A stretch of 64,000 nucleotides of DNA from Wolfiporia cocos (GCA_029448655.1 JACCLO010000009.1:3224001-3288000); one strand, 5' to 3'. Positions 21,288 to 31,458 are shown, counted from the stretch's first letter. Numbers and translations are program-made. The notes: generated by a model not told the origin, from the sequence alone.

Positions 21288-21642
21288 AGTGAACAAGGGG
21301 GAGCGGCAGGGGAATGTATCGAGGCTTGAGTGAGACAGAGACAGAGTCGTGGGGACAAGCAACACTCAACCACCGCGACGCGTCCTCAGATATTCAAACT
21401 CCGTCGGGGTTTACCGTCTGGTCACGAGACTGCAACTTCTGTTCGATCAGTCATTACACCGGGGGCATCAGCAAAGTGCGAGACCGTAGATCTACGTAGA
21501 TATACCTAGCAGGTCCTGTAAATGTAGCCGGAATAGTCACGTATAACCAACCCCCTTATAGTAGCAGGTCCGCGCAATAGCAAGGGACACGTTCTTGCAA
21601 GGACGTGGCGCCCAGGCCCGTGGCTGTTGCGAGGACCTCACC
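21288..21642. other. Promoter side of gene 1, no gene seen
   Basis: 355 bp between the start codon of gene 1 and a hAT-like inverted repeat. No coding or repeat signal could be supported. Confidence 0.4.
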
Positions 21643-21812
21643 TAGTGATGTGCAAAGCACGGCTCGGCTCAAAGCACGGGGATTGGGCCCGGCTTTGAAG
21701 GGCTTGGGCTCAGCGGAATGTCAAGCCGGGCCCTCCTTGACGGCTCAGGCCGGCTTGGGCCCGGCTCAGGCTCAGGCTGGGGCTTATGGGTAATCATGTA
21801 GGACCTCGAAAT

Positions 21813-22374
21813 TGACACAGACTCACTGTCTGTGCGACCCCTGGGCTCAGGGGGATCCATACAGGCCTACAATCGAGGCCATAAGGCACCAACCAGCGGT
21901 GAGCGCAGAGGCTACATGGATGGGGCATCCCCGCATTCCTAGTGTACGCCGGCATAGCTGATAACCCTACAGACAAGGTAGGAGAGATACGGGCCCCGGG
22001 CCAGGAGATCACACAGCTATAAGCGAGAAAGGGTGATACACCATTGTCGAGAATCTGAGAGATGGGGTGTAAGCCCGCATCTCGTCGTATTATATACATG
22101 CTTGTATCTACTACCGAGACCGCCCTAAAGACGTGGTCTGTGCACCGCTATCTAATGGGTCATGTGCTAGGTAACGAGACATGTAACAATGTGACCATAT
22201 GTGACGGTACCTGAGGCGCGCGCTACCCTACAGCGCTAACCAAACAACCAGGTGACCTGCAATAACTGGGAGACGCCGGAGGTGGCTACAGCGCAGAGAC
22301 GCGGCGTACGCCTAGCGCCGCGCATGCGTCCTATAGCGAGGGAGTCCAGACCTGCATAGAGAAAGTCTGTGACA
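21813..22374 (-). repeat. Solo LTR family D
   Basis: 562 bp; plus-strand ends TGACACAGACTC and AAGTCTGTGACA. Perfect duplication GAAAT at 21808-21812 and 22375-22379. Confidence 0.9.
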
Positions 22375-22515
22375 GAAATTATTGGCTTGTGCAGCTCAAA
22401 TGGCAGTACAACATATTCAGAATGCTTATATGTCTACTATTTGTTGTTCTTCTGATCTACAAGTGTTTTTACAGCTGCTTATGATGTTGACCGAAAATCC
22501 AGATCTCGATCACAA

Positions 22516-23410
22516 CCCCGATCGCGGACTGAAGACCGGTCCCAAGTAGGACCGCGGTCCTATAGCGGTCCTAGGACCGGTCTGGACCGGTCCAGGACCG
22601 ATCAAGTGATTATTGACTTAACTATAGTTTTATATGTCAGAAACTGCAACAAAAGTGTACTTACTACTCGATATATACCAGAATATACTAAGTACAGCCA
22701 GAAAATTGGCAATGGTGCACTGATTCTTGATTTCTGAAAGTCAAATTGTATACTGAAGTCAACACACAGAAATGACACTGCAGTAACTGCACACCTCAAG
22801 TTGTATCTGATGGGATCATGTGTTGCATTTTTGTATGTGCCACAATGAGTAGCATATAACCACCACTAAGCAGCGCTCTGCCAGTGATATTGAATGCACC
22901 ATGCATGTGTACCATAATATGTGAGTGTTAACACTACTGGATGGGAGAATACACAACTGCATGTCAGTCAGCAAAACTAGTGATAATATGAGGACAACCT
23001 GTGTGTGCCAAGCATTGCCCAAGACAATAGCAGGGCTTCATTGTATCATAAATCAGAAGGTTTTTGGTTGTTACGATTCATGTCAGCTTCTGTCTGATGT
23101 GTTTACCCTAATAGCCAGTGGTATACATGATGCAGACTCTAGGGGGTCTTAAATACTTTGGTTTTATTGTAAATTGGTCAGTCATGGTTCCCTACCTTGG
23201 AATAAGCACATTATAAGTGCTATTCTACGATAAATTCGGGACCGGTCCAGGACCGGTCCAGACCGGTCCTTACCGGTCCTGCAAAATCTGACCACTCAGA
23301 AGGACCGGGACCCAGGACCGTGTCAGGACCAGGACTGGACCGGACCGTTGAATCGGTCCTAGTCAGTCCGGTCCTGGTCCGGTCCTTGGTCTTTAGCGGT
23401 CCTTGAGACC
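22516..23410. repeat. Two clusters of palindromic GGACCGGTCC decamers around an AT-rich core
   Basis: Dense degenerate GGACCGGTCC palindromes occur at about 22516-22605 and again at 23230-23410, with about 600 bp of AT-rich, non-coding sequence between. The symmetry suggests subterminal repeats of a further nested transposon, but I could not fix its ends. Confidence 0.5.
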
Positions 23411-24387
23411 AGACCTCACAACACTACCCATAAGCCCCGCCCTGAGCTTGAGCCAGGCCCAAGCTGGCCTGAGCCATCAAGGAGGGCCCGGCTTGACATT
23501 CCGCTGAGCCCAAGCCCTTCAAAGCCGGGCCCAATCCCCGGGCTTTGAGCCGAGCCGTGCTTTGCACATCACTAGCCCGGATAGCTGTCGTGACGCTTCG
23601 AGAATATTACGCTTCCTTCGACACGTCACCCCCGCCTCGAGGGACACTACCCCGTTATCTGTGCCCCTTGTCGTACTTGACGCCACATGAGTGGCAGTAC
23701 GGGTCGAGCAGTGATCCGAGATGATATACTGGTTACAAACCGATGGGGTATGTTCACTTTACTGACGCTATATAACTGTCTACAGAGATATTGCATGGAC
23801 CATCTGCCAACGGCGGCGATGCTTGCCCTGAATACCAGAGCGAACAGTGGTGTTCCATTCCAGCGCCACACTACAACACTCCCCCTCAAGCTAGCCGCCG
23901 TTCTGATCCCATCAGAACGCGTATTCTTCTGCCACCGCTAAACTAGCGGTTACCTTCTTATCCGGGCACTCGTGACGTACATGCCCTTCCTTCCCGCAGC
24001 AGTAACAGGATTTTTTACCGCACCTCTAGCCTTCCTCCGCGCCTTTCCAGGAACCTTCACCAGGGCCACGAATTCCGCCCCGTCACTGGCTCCCCCTAGA
24101 CGCGTCTTCTCATTTAGGAGCTTGGCCGCCACCTTATCAAAGGTGCGCTCGCTCGCGGTAAGTTGTCGACCTGTGAGATTACCCGCATGTACCGTTTGCT
24201 CAGTCCCATGATTAGGATGAGCACCCTCTGCGCTTCCTCGACCTCGACGTCTACCTCCTTGGAGGGACTTCAGTCAATTATCTTAATCTGCCAACTGCCC
24301 TTCGCTTAAGAAATCGCAGTTGCGAGCTAGGTTTGCACGCAGATTAATCTGCTAACTGCGGCAGATTAATCTACTGTGACAATAAAA

Positions 24388-24474
24388 TGGCACATCCCGG
24401 ATTCGAACCAAGGACCTCAGCGCAGATGAGAATAACAGCATTGCAGCGTAATTAGCCAACTGAGCCATTGTGGC
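24388..24474 (-). tRNA. tRNA-like sequence in left arm, copy 1
   Basis: Has an A box TGGCTCAGTTGG, a B box GGTTCGAATCC and a TTTTA terminator beyond the 3' end. The D and anticodon arms pair poorly and no anticodon can be assigned. Likely a tRNA-derived Pol III unit rather than a working tRNA. Confidence 0.5.
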
Positions 24475-24599
24475 AACAGGTACAATGACCAATTAAAATA
24501 TATATAACGCAAATTATACACACAATTTTCGCAAATCATCAAGGCAACTAACTGCTCCAACAAGCATACAGAAATCAATGATAGTGGTAGCTTGATTTA

Positions 24600-25215
24600 T
24601 GTCACAGATTTGGGACATGCCACTATTTTTCCTGTATTTTTACCTATTTATCTGGTATTTCTACAACCTTGTAGACATTTATGCTACTAAGCGCCCGTCT
24701 ACACGTACACGCAACCAAAGAACATGTACACAACGCGGTATACGTCCACCTGTCATAACAACACGTACATAACACGTTTGTACGCGTCAATGACTCAGCG
24801 GACTAACCTCCAGTGTCACGCGTCTTACTCATATCCCGATACCGGTATATAGTTATCACGTGCATGGCTCACTAACGTAGCAACGCCACTTCCACAACAT
24901 GGACCCACGGTCCAAACACTGTCTCTTACTGGTGCGGCCATTACCGGCGCACATGGTCTACTGTAGTTTACGACTTAGCTGTATTAGTTATGTCTGCACA
25001 CAGACCGTCTAACTGTTTGGCTCCTCTTCGAGTAACCAAACAATGCATGTATATAAGTAGGGCTATCACTACGATAAGCCTTAGATTTGTTCTCTGCTAT
25101 CGCATAGTCACATAACATCTCTACTGCGCCTACAAGCGTTCCCTCACCAACCTTCAACAACTCCTTCAAGTCGTTATCAGGTTATAGTGTGAGTCCCACA
25201 ACCTTGTTTGTGTCA
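24600..25215 (+). repeat. Solo LTR family C
   Basis: 616 bp with perfect duplication ATTTA at 24595-24599 and 25216-25220, inserted in the core of the tRNA-bearing element. Confidence 0.9.
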
Positions 25216-25385
25216 ATTTACCATGCTTGACCTGGAGCAACTCACCATGGGAAAGCTGAATACACTGGAATCACAGGTCTTTAGAGGCAGATTCATTTGT
25301 ATTTGTGTTATGGAAGATGTTAAACTGCGAAAATGAAGTTTACAAGATACTCTATATATTGCTTAAAATGGGGGCAACACCAGTT

Positions 25386-25471
25386 GCACTGTAGCTCAGT
25401 TGGCTAATTACGCTGCGATGCTGTTATTCTCATCTGCGCTGAGGTCCTTGGTTCGAATCCGGGATGTGCCA
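25386..25471 (+). tRNA. tRNA-like sequence in right arm, copy 1
   Basis: Starts GCACTGTAGCTCAGTTGG (A box intact), B box GGTTCGAATCC, ends GATGTGCCA followed by TTTT. GCAC/GTGC can pair as part of an acceptor stem. Inverted relative to 24388-24474. Confidence 0.5.
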
Positions 25472-27370
25472 TTTTATTGTCACAGTAGATTAATCTGCCG
25501 CAGTTAGCAGATTAATCTGCATGCAAACCTAGCTCGCAACTGCGATTTCTTAAGCGAAGGGCAGTTGGCAGATTAAGATAATTGACTGAAATTCTACCTC
25601 CTTGAGCCCTCTAGCCAACCCGTTCACCCTGGAGATCGAGCCTTGTGCCAATTCCCCGCTGTCCATCTCCGCGCGATCGAACGCCCGCCACTTTGCAAGT
25701 TCCGTGGCGAACCCTTTTGACCGGTGAGTGTTGCGCAGCAACCCCAGCACCGATGGGGGTCCTTCTCATCCTCCAGTGGCTCAAGCTGCTCCTCACCCAC
25801 CTGGAGTATGATCTCCACCTGCGCCTTGGCCATATCTGCCTTCTTCCTCTTACCGAGGACCCTCGCTAACGCATCCGTTTTGGATTCCCCATCCTTCTTC
25901 TCCACCTCCGGTTCAACCGTCTCCCACAGGCCCTTCTGCACCAGCGCCGCTTCCATCCTCATCGCCCACATCCGATAGTTACCCTCATTCAACAGGGGGG
26001 ACTTCGATTCCTTGTGGTCGTCAGACATGGCGCCGCTTGCAACTTCGCCGAGGATAGGTATTACGAGGTGCGTACGGAGCCCCCCGCGAGACTCAGGATA
26101 TGCCGTGACCGGTTTGTGTCGTACTTGACGCCACGCAAGTGGCAGTACGGGTCGAGCAGTGATCCGAGGTGATATACTGGTTACAAACCGGTATGTTCAC
26201 TTTACTGACGCTATATAACTGTCTACAGAAGTATTGCATGGACCATCCGCCAACGGTGGCGATGCTTGCCCTGAATACCAGAGCGAACAGTGGCGTTCCA
26301 TTCCAGCGCCACACTACAACACCCCTGCTTTCAATCATATTACGTTGGGCGATCAGAATCAGATATGGACTACCTGACACTTCCAGCGGTGGGACCTGTG
26401 AAGTTATATCCCTGCAGGCCATCTAAGAGCGATGAGGGTAAGTGAATGTGTGGAATGGCATCATGAACATCAACTGACGTTGGCTGCCTGAACGATATGT
26501 TTTCACTTGTCTTTGTTCATTGCCATGAGACAGAGGTCAAGTTCAAACCTCTCAAATTGGACACAGCCTGCACCGCCTCTCTCGCCGTACGGAAATCCGA
26601 TGAGCTCCGAGTAGTCGTCAAATTTGTGGCAAGGTATGGCACTGATGCACACCTACTCCTGGTGAGGGAGGGTCTGGCTCCCGGACTCGTGTATGCCGGT
26701 CATATTCTCTCCCGCAGCACCAATGGCAAGCTGCGCAAGATGTGCAACAATCTGTTTATGGTTGTTATGGCATATGTGGAATGCATGACATTAGCAGACA
26801 AATTCTTCGAGTCGGAACTGCCAGAGGAGATTGTTGGACAGGTGGAATGGATGATGACGTTACTGCACGGTGCGGGGTTGGTGTATGGTGACCTTTGCAG
26901 ACTAAGGCTCCAACCATATAATGTATATACCATGTATACATGGTTTTATATATATACTATATACATGTATTTACACATGGCCGAGTACATGGTATATACA
27001 TGGTATATTATATGGTATATGGTTGTTGTGAATGCATTCATATTAGACTCTCAAATTGTTGTTTTGAATATGTACTTGAGCTAGTTATGTGTCTTACAGA
27101 TTGTATGGTGCAGTGGCAATATGAGATTTGGACAATCTGGTGGCCACTGCACAAATGCAAAGATGTTAAGTCATAATTCACACACTCTGCTTACCCTCTC
27201 ATTTGGTGGAAGGTAAGATCAGAATTATGTTTATGCTATATAATGAGGGACTTCAGTCAATTATCTTAATCTGCCAACTGCCCTTCGCTTAAGAAATCGC
27301 AGTTGCGAGCTAGGTTTGCACGCAAATTAATCTGCTAACTGCGGCAGATTAATCTACTGTGACAATAAAA

Positions 27371-27456
27371 TGGCACATCCCGGATTCGAACCAAGGACCT
27401 CAGCGCAGATGAGAATAACAGCATCGCAGCGTAATTAGCCAACTGAGCTACAGTGC
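27371..27456 (-). tRNA. tRNA-like sequence in left arm, copy 2
   Basis: Same unit as in copy 1, with A box TAGCTCAGTTGG and B box GGTTCGAATCC. Confidence 0.5.
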
Positions 27457-27747
27457 AACTGGTGTTGCCCCCATTTTAAGCAATATATAGAGTATTTTGT
27501 AAACTTCATTTTCGCAGTTTAACATCTTCCATAACACAAATACAAATGAATCTGCCTCTAAAGACCTGTGATTCCAGTGTATTCAGCTTTCCCATGGTGA
27601 GTTGCTCCAGGTCAAGCATGGTAAATCAAGCTACCACTATCATTGATTTCTGTATGCTTGTTGGAGCAGTTGGTTGCCTTGATGATTTGCGAAAATTGTG
27701 TGTAAAATTTGCGTTATATATATTTTAATTGGTCAATGGTACCTGTT

Positions 27748-27834
27748 GCCGCAATGGCTCAGTTGGCTAATTACGCTGCAATGCTGTTATTCTCATCTGC
27801 GCTGAGGTCCTTGGTTCGGATCCGGGATGTGCCA
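27748..27834 (+). tRNA. tRNA-like sequence in right arm, copy 2
   Basis: A box TGGCTCAGTTGG; B box GGTTCGGATCC with one change; TTTT follows the 3' end. Confidence 0.5.
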
Positions 27835-28736
27835 TTTTATTGTCACAGTAGATTAATCTGCCGCAGTTAGCAGATTAATCTGCGTGCAAACCTAGCTCGC
27901 AACTGCGATTTCTTAAGCGAAGGGCAGTTGGCAGATTAAGATAATTGACTGAAACTCTACATATAATATCCCACATAGTGATTGCATCATGCATTAGACT
28001 CATGTGTAAAAGTTTCCCATCATCTCACACATTGTGCACAATTCCTAAGCCATTCCAGCTACTAGTGTGGCTGTTGAATACTGAACACCAATTTCTTCCT
28101 TGCATCAGCCAAGTGCTGATACCTGTGGCATGTTGTTGAAGGAGGAGACAATCTCCATAGCCATATGGGCAAGGCAATGGCTATGTCAAGATGTCTGAAA
28201 AATCTACCATCTGAAAACCATGTAAACCATGTATATACTATGTATATACCATGTATATACTATGTATATACCATGTATATACCATATACCATATATTTAC
28301 TGATTTCCTGTACATGAATATTATATGGTTGGAGCCTTATTGCAGACCCAACATCATGGTCACGGGTGAGGGAAAAGTACAGTTGATCGACTGGGCGGTC
28401 GAGGAGGGCGTAGTCAGATACTCTCCGCTGAGCAGATGTGGGCCAGTGGGGTGCAGTCTTACGCAATCATCAAGGCTGAACATGATCAAGTGATGTTGAA
28501 CTGTTTCTAGAGCTACGATACGAATCCCAGGCTATTAGGACCAGCCATCTACACTTTCATGTTCCCAGTCGTGTAGGAGTAGTGTGTCTTCGTTTCGCAT
28601 CAATTTTACACATCAATTTGCGCTTCAACAACATGCATGCTTGTGTCCTTGTGCCCGCACCTCGAGCAGAAGAACGTCTTGCACCTCAAGCAATCATTGT
28701 TTACCACATGCTAGGGATTCTTCCACAGAAAGCTTG

Positions 28737-28870
28737 AGCACTTTGAAAACAAGTTTCCGGCCGAGATGCCGGTGATCCGAGAGTGAGACACCATAGCACG
28801 AGCAGTATCAGACACCAACATTACTCCCAGATCACCGGCATCTCGGCCGGAAACCTGTTTTCAAAGTGCT
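28737..28870. repeat. Long hairpin (MITE-like)
   Basis: Arms of 41 bp (28737-28777 and 28830-28870) with very few mismatches around a 52-bp loop; the arm begins AGCACTTTGAAAAC and contains CCGGCCGAGATGCCGG. The surrounding 28511-28933 holds no gene I can support. Confidence 0.7.
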
Positions 28871-28953
28871 TGAAACATCTATCGTTTTGGAAATAGTTGT
28901 AATAAGCGACATTGCAGTCTCAGTGCCTTGGTGGAGGGACTTCAGTGCTGGAG

Positions 28954-30016
28954 TGACACAAGCGCAACCTTAAGACACACACCGGGGGAAGGTGGGTCGC
29001 ATGAAAGCGCCTTCCTGGTCCGGGCATCTCAAGGCACAAAAGGCCAAGACAAGTCTGAGGTTTACGCTCAAGACTGTCCGGCATATATACTCCTAATCTA
29101 TTTGTACATGTTTGTGTACGGTGGCTCAGAGGCCTCTACGTACTGGTATCTAACTGGCTATGAGCTATGTGCCGGTAATGGCATCGGAGCGCTGGGGTAC
29201 GTGAGGATGTCCATGGCGATGTAGCGTATAAGGGTCGGATCAAAGGGATAGCCAATCGGTCGGGTTCGATCAGTGATTCTCGTCGATTGTAGGTGTGCCG
29301 GTAATGGCGGGGTTCTAAGTCCGTGATCGGGCGTGGTCTGCCGCGATCGGGGTCGTGACGTCATAATGAACGGTGGTCCTCGTCAGTCGGGTCTATGCCA
29401 GTAATGGCGGTGGTGATCGGTAGGTTACGTCGATCGGGGTTCTATCGTTGGTTCTCATCGATAGGGGTTCTGTTGCACCAATGGCAGGGTTTATACAGGG
29501 TGTGGTCTGGGAGCACGCGAGCGGTCCATGTTCCCAAAGGGTTACGTACTAAAGGTCGATCGTTCACGGCCTAGGTTCCGAGGTTCATGGTACTGAGGAG
29601 AAGCCGTAGCGTGAACGCGTAGAGTGTAAGTCTAGTGCCTGTAATGGCGTGGGTTCATGGAGACGGGAGGCGTAGGCTTTGGTTGGTTGGATGGACGTGG
29701 TTTAGTCCTAGCCGTAAGTCTTGGTTAGCATGAGCCAAGGGTCAGCTTAGCGTTAGCCAAGGGTCGGCTTAACGTGAGCCAAGGGTCGGCTTAACGTGAG
29801 CCAAGGGTCATGTGACTTGTGTGGCTTTATATTGGACTGGACGTGGGGTCCGGGACCAGGGTTCTTAGGCGTGGCTGGCGATGCTGTTAGCTAGTGCCCG
29901 TAGTGGTACATACGTAGGGTTTGGATCTGGCTGAGGCATCGGGTTCCCAGCTTCGGGGGTGCTCTCGATGATCGGAAAAGGTACTGTGCCTAAAGGCTCG
30001 AAATTGGCATGTGACA
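28954..30016 (-). repeat. Solo LTR family I
   Basis: 1063 bp; plus-strand ends TGACACAAGCGC and GGCATGTGACA. Flanks TGGAG (28949-28953) and CGGAG (30017-30021) match at 4 of 5 bases. Contains GAGCCAAGGGTCGGCTTAAC tandem repeats near 29740-29815. The relative at 60600-61652 is in opposite orientation. Confidence 0.8.
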
Positions 30017-30121
30017 CGGAGATGCATCTTTAGAGACACCGCAGATGCACCTGAGGCTCTCTAAGCAATATTAACGCACAAGCGTGCTGCATAGATGCAT
30101 CTGAATAAAATAAGATGCATC

Positions 30122-30209
30122 TGCACAAGAAATACCTGTGCGGGGTTCGAACACTTAACCTGGGATCAGCAAAATCGCAACCTATACCACTTCGCCAGAT
30201 GGTCTTGGT
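30122..30209 (-). tRNA. tRNA-like sequence, left arm of third element
   Basis: A-box-like TGGCGAAGTGG and B-box-like GTTCGAACCCC on the minus strand. No reliable cloverleaf. Confidence 0.4.
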
Positions 30210-30496
30210 ATCCGATCATATATTGTCAATATGATCCATTTAATGTCCTTTCATCGCCGTGGCTGTTGGTTGTCAAGTCACACCTTAGTGCAATGTTCCA
30301 TATTGCCCTGTAGGTAATCTATGACAGCATCCCTACCTCATTGCAGATACATATGGGTTGTGGGATACATTAATAAAGAGATGCATTCAAGGGACACTTG
30401 AGCTTACTGACATATGAGCAGAATGTTAAATTTTTTTGAAACTGTTATTATATCAAATACTGATTATGTATTTGCACGGGATCTTCCTTTCACTAA

Positions 30497-30573
30497 CTGC
30501 TTTAGCTGAGTGGTTTTGGTTGCTGTTTCACTCAGGTCTCATGGTTCCTGGTTCGATTCCCGGCTTGCGACGC
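30497..30573 (+). tRNA. tRNA-like sequence, right arm of third element
   Basis: A box TAGCTGAGTGG, consensus B box GGTTCGATTCC, T-arm stem CCTGG/CCCGG mostly paired, followed by TTTATTTT. Possibly serine- or leucine-type in origin, but the anticodon arm is unclear. Confidence 0.45.
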
Positions 30574-30606
30574 TTTATTTTGGTACTAGCGGGCGCCTAA
30601 TCTCGT

Positions 30607-30759
30607 GTTACAGACTTACCAGTCTGTGAGGACCCTGTACTACAGGGGAATCCATACACGTCCAACAGGATGGTGTGCGACCGCACCAGCGGTGAACGTC
30701 GGCTGTATCCCTAAGGGCTGCATAATACCCAGAGGGGACTCCTAAGTCGACATAGTATG
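30607..30759 (-). repeat. LTR-D fragment
   Basis: TGTTACAGACTTACCAGTCT onward resembles the U5 end of family D LTRs (compare 21813). It is cut off at 30759 by the complete element. Confidence 0.6.
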
Positions 30760-31458
30760 TGTCACAGATTTGGGACATGCCACTATTTTTCCCGTATTTT
30801 TACCTATTTATCTGGTATTTCTACGACCTTGTAGACATTTACGCTGCTAAGCGCCCGTCTACACGTACACGCAACCAAACAACACGTACACAACGCGGTA
30901 TACGTCCACTTGTCATAACAACACGTACATAACACGTTTGTACGCGTCAATGACTCAGCGGACTAACCTCCGGTGTCACGCGCCTTACTCATATCCCGAT
31001 ACCGGGCTATGTCAGTACAATTGGATAAGCGGCCTGCTCGTTGTCACATGCCAATGCCCTTACGATTACTCATATCCCGATGCCGGTATATAAGAATCAC
31101 ATGCATGGCTTACTAACGTAGCTACAGCCACTTCCACAACATGGACCTACAGTCCAAACAAACGATCTTACTGGTGCGGCCATTACCGGCGCACATGGTC
31201 TATTGCAGTTTACGACTTAACCATATTAGTTATGTCTGCGCACAGACCACCTTCATGTTTGGCTCCCTTACCGGTAACCAAACAAAGCATGTATATAAGT
31301 AGGGCTATCACTGCGGATAAGCCTTAGATTTGTTCTCTGCATTCGCACAGTTACATATCATCTCTGCTTGCGCCCACTAGCCTCCTCACCAACCTCCAGC
31401 AACTCCTTCAAGTCGCTTATTAGGTTATAGTGTGAGTCCCACAGTCTAGTCTGTGTCA
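30760..31458 (+). repeat. 5' LTR of element 3 (family C)
   Basis: Begins TGTCACAGATTTGG and ends TCTGTGTCA. TATATAA box at 31292-31298; the predicted transcript start AGATTTGTTCT is at 31326-31336. Solo members are at 11065, 17385 and 24600. Confidence 0.92.
31292..31336 (+). promoter_or_regulatory. Core promoter of element 3
   Basis: TATATAA at 31292, and 34 nt downstream the 11-mer that can prime from the 5' transcript end. The start is inferred from spacing and from complementarity to the primer site. Confidence 0.6.

Larger units (their letters stand above)
21643..23574. mobile_element. hAT-like non-autonomous element with ~150-bp inverted repeats
   Basis: The left end TAGTGATGTGCAAAGCACGG is mirrored by the right end ending CACATCACTA. 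The two arms (21643-21795 and 23427-23574) are inverted copies rich in GGGCTTGGGC/GGCCCGGC subterminal repeats. TAGNG termini are usual for hAT elements. The flanks (ACCTCACC, GCCCGGAT) do not match, so the 8-bp duplication is lost or one end is rearranged. No transposase is encoded. A solo LTR-D and a palindrome-rich core lie inside. Its right end borders the exon of kinase gene 3. Confidence 0.65.
24262..25596. mobile_element. hAT-like element with tRNA-like sequences in both inverted arms, copy 1
   Basis: Left end GAGGGACTTCAGTCAATTA; the right end is its inverse, ending GACTGAAATTCTA. Perfect 8-bp duplication CCTCCTTG at 24254-24261 and 25597-25604, the length used by hAT transposases. 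The arms of about 210 bp carry the palindrome GCAGATTAATCTGC and one tRNA-like unit each, with B-box sides facing outward. The core of about 300 bp is AT-rich and non-coding. A solo LTR-C (24600-25215) is nested inside. Without it the element closely matches copy 2, with the core in opposite orientation. Confidence 0.85.
23912..26028 (-). pseudogene. gag: Ty1/copia-type Gag, frameshifted and interrupted
   Basis: Starts MSDDHKESKSPLLNEGNYRM; the block YRMWAMRMEAALVQKGLWE is the N-terminal signature of copia Gag (UBN2/DUF4219 type). The frame changes by one base near 25745 (continuing LRNTHRSKGFATELAKWRAF), is then split by the tRNA-bearing element at 24262-25596, and changes again at an A-run near 24010 before the zinc knuckle CYCCGKEGHVRHEC. 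The stop is at 23914-23912. Two frameshifts and the insertion make it non-functional. Confidence 0.8.
23669..26321 (-). mobile_element. Gag-only Ty1/copia-like element (TR-GAG type)
   Basis: LTRs of 210 bp (23669-23878) and 205 bp (26117-26321), plus-strand ends TGTCGTACTTG and CACTACAACA, duplication CCCCT at 23664-23668 and 26322-26326. On the minus strand a polypurine tract GAGGGGGAG directly precedes the 3' LTR. The only coding region is a copia-type gag. After removing the 1343-bp nested element the internal region is too short for pol. Such gag-only elements depend on a relative's protease, RT and integrase. Confidence 0.85.
27245..27959. mobile_element. hAT-like element with tRNA-like sequences in both inverted arms, copy 2
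   Basis: 715 bp, uninterrupted, arms of about 210 bp. Ends GAGGGACTTCAGTCAATTA and GACTGAAACTCTA. Flanks TATATAAT (27237-27244) and CATATAAT (27960-27967) are an 8-bp duplication with one mismatch. The core is the inverse of the copy 1 core. No ORF of note. Confidence 0.85.
26903..28339. mobile_element. hAT-like non-autonomous element in kinase gene 3
   Basis: 20-bp inverted ends TAAGGCTCCAACCATATAAT and its complement; perfect 8-bp duplication TTGCAGAC at 26895-26902 and 28340-28347. The interior is non-coding, with ATGTATATACC-type microsatellite on both sides (about 26920-27020 and 28225-28300) and the tRNA-bearing element copy 2 inside. Insertion is inside the kinase catalytic loop codons. 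Confidence 0.85.
23575..28510 (+). pseudogene. FunK1-like kinase gene fragment (gene 3), split by transposons
   Basis: Homologous to the kinase ends of genes 1 and 2. Exon pieces: 23576-23668 (LREYYASFD...), continuing at 26322 after a gag-only copia element whose duplication CCCCT rejoins the frame; an intron at about 26437-26532 (GTAAGT...ACAG); then EVKFKPLKLDTA, VVVKFVARYGTDAHLL, FMVVMAYVECM and VYGDLCR up to 26902. A hAT-like element (26903-28339) then splits the catalytic loop. Removing it with its TTGCAGAC duplication restores YGDLCRPNIM, followed by VQLIDWAVEEG. A one-base frameshift near 28430 precedes the C-terminal block EQMWASGVQSYAIIKAEHD and a stop at 28508-28510. The N-terminal half is missing, cut at 23575 by a hAT-like inverted repeat. 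Confidence 0.8.
28934..30606. mobile_element. Third tRNA-bearing inverted element, diverged and incomplete
   Basis: Begins GAGGGACTTCAGT like copies 1 and 2, is split by LTR-I, then continues with AGATGCATCT palindromes (30020-30120), a minus tRNA-like unit, about 290 bp of AT-rich core and a plus tRNA-like unit. The right end is cut by an LTR-D fragment at 30607. The order terminus, palindromes, outward B box is the same as in copies 1 and 2, but the tRNA-like sequences differ. Confidence 0.6.

Noticed and set aside
24388..25471. Functional tRNA genes
   Set aside because: A and B boxes and terminators are good, but D and anticodon stems pair poorly and the units recur in mirrored arms of a transposon; listed only as tRNA-like.
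26920..28300. CRISPR-like or regulated repeat array (ATGTATATACC repeats)
   Set aside because: AT-rich microsatellite at both sides of a hAT-like element; no regular spacers.
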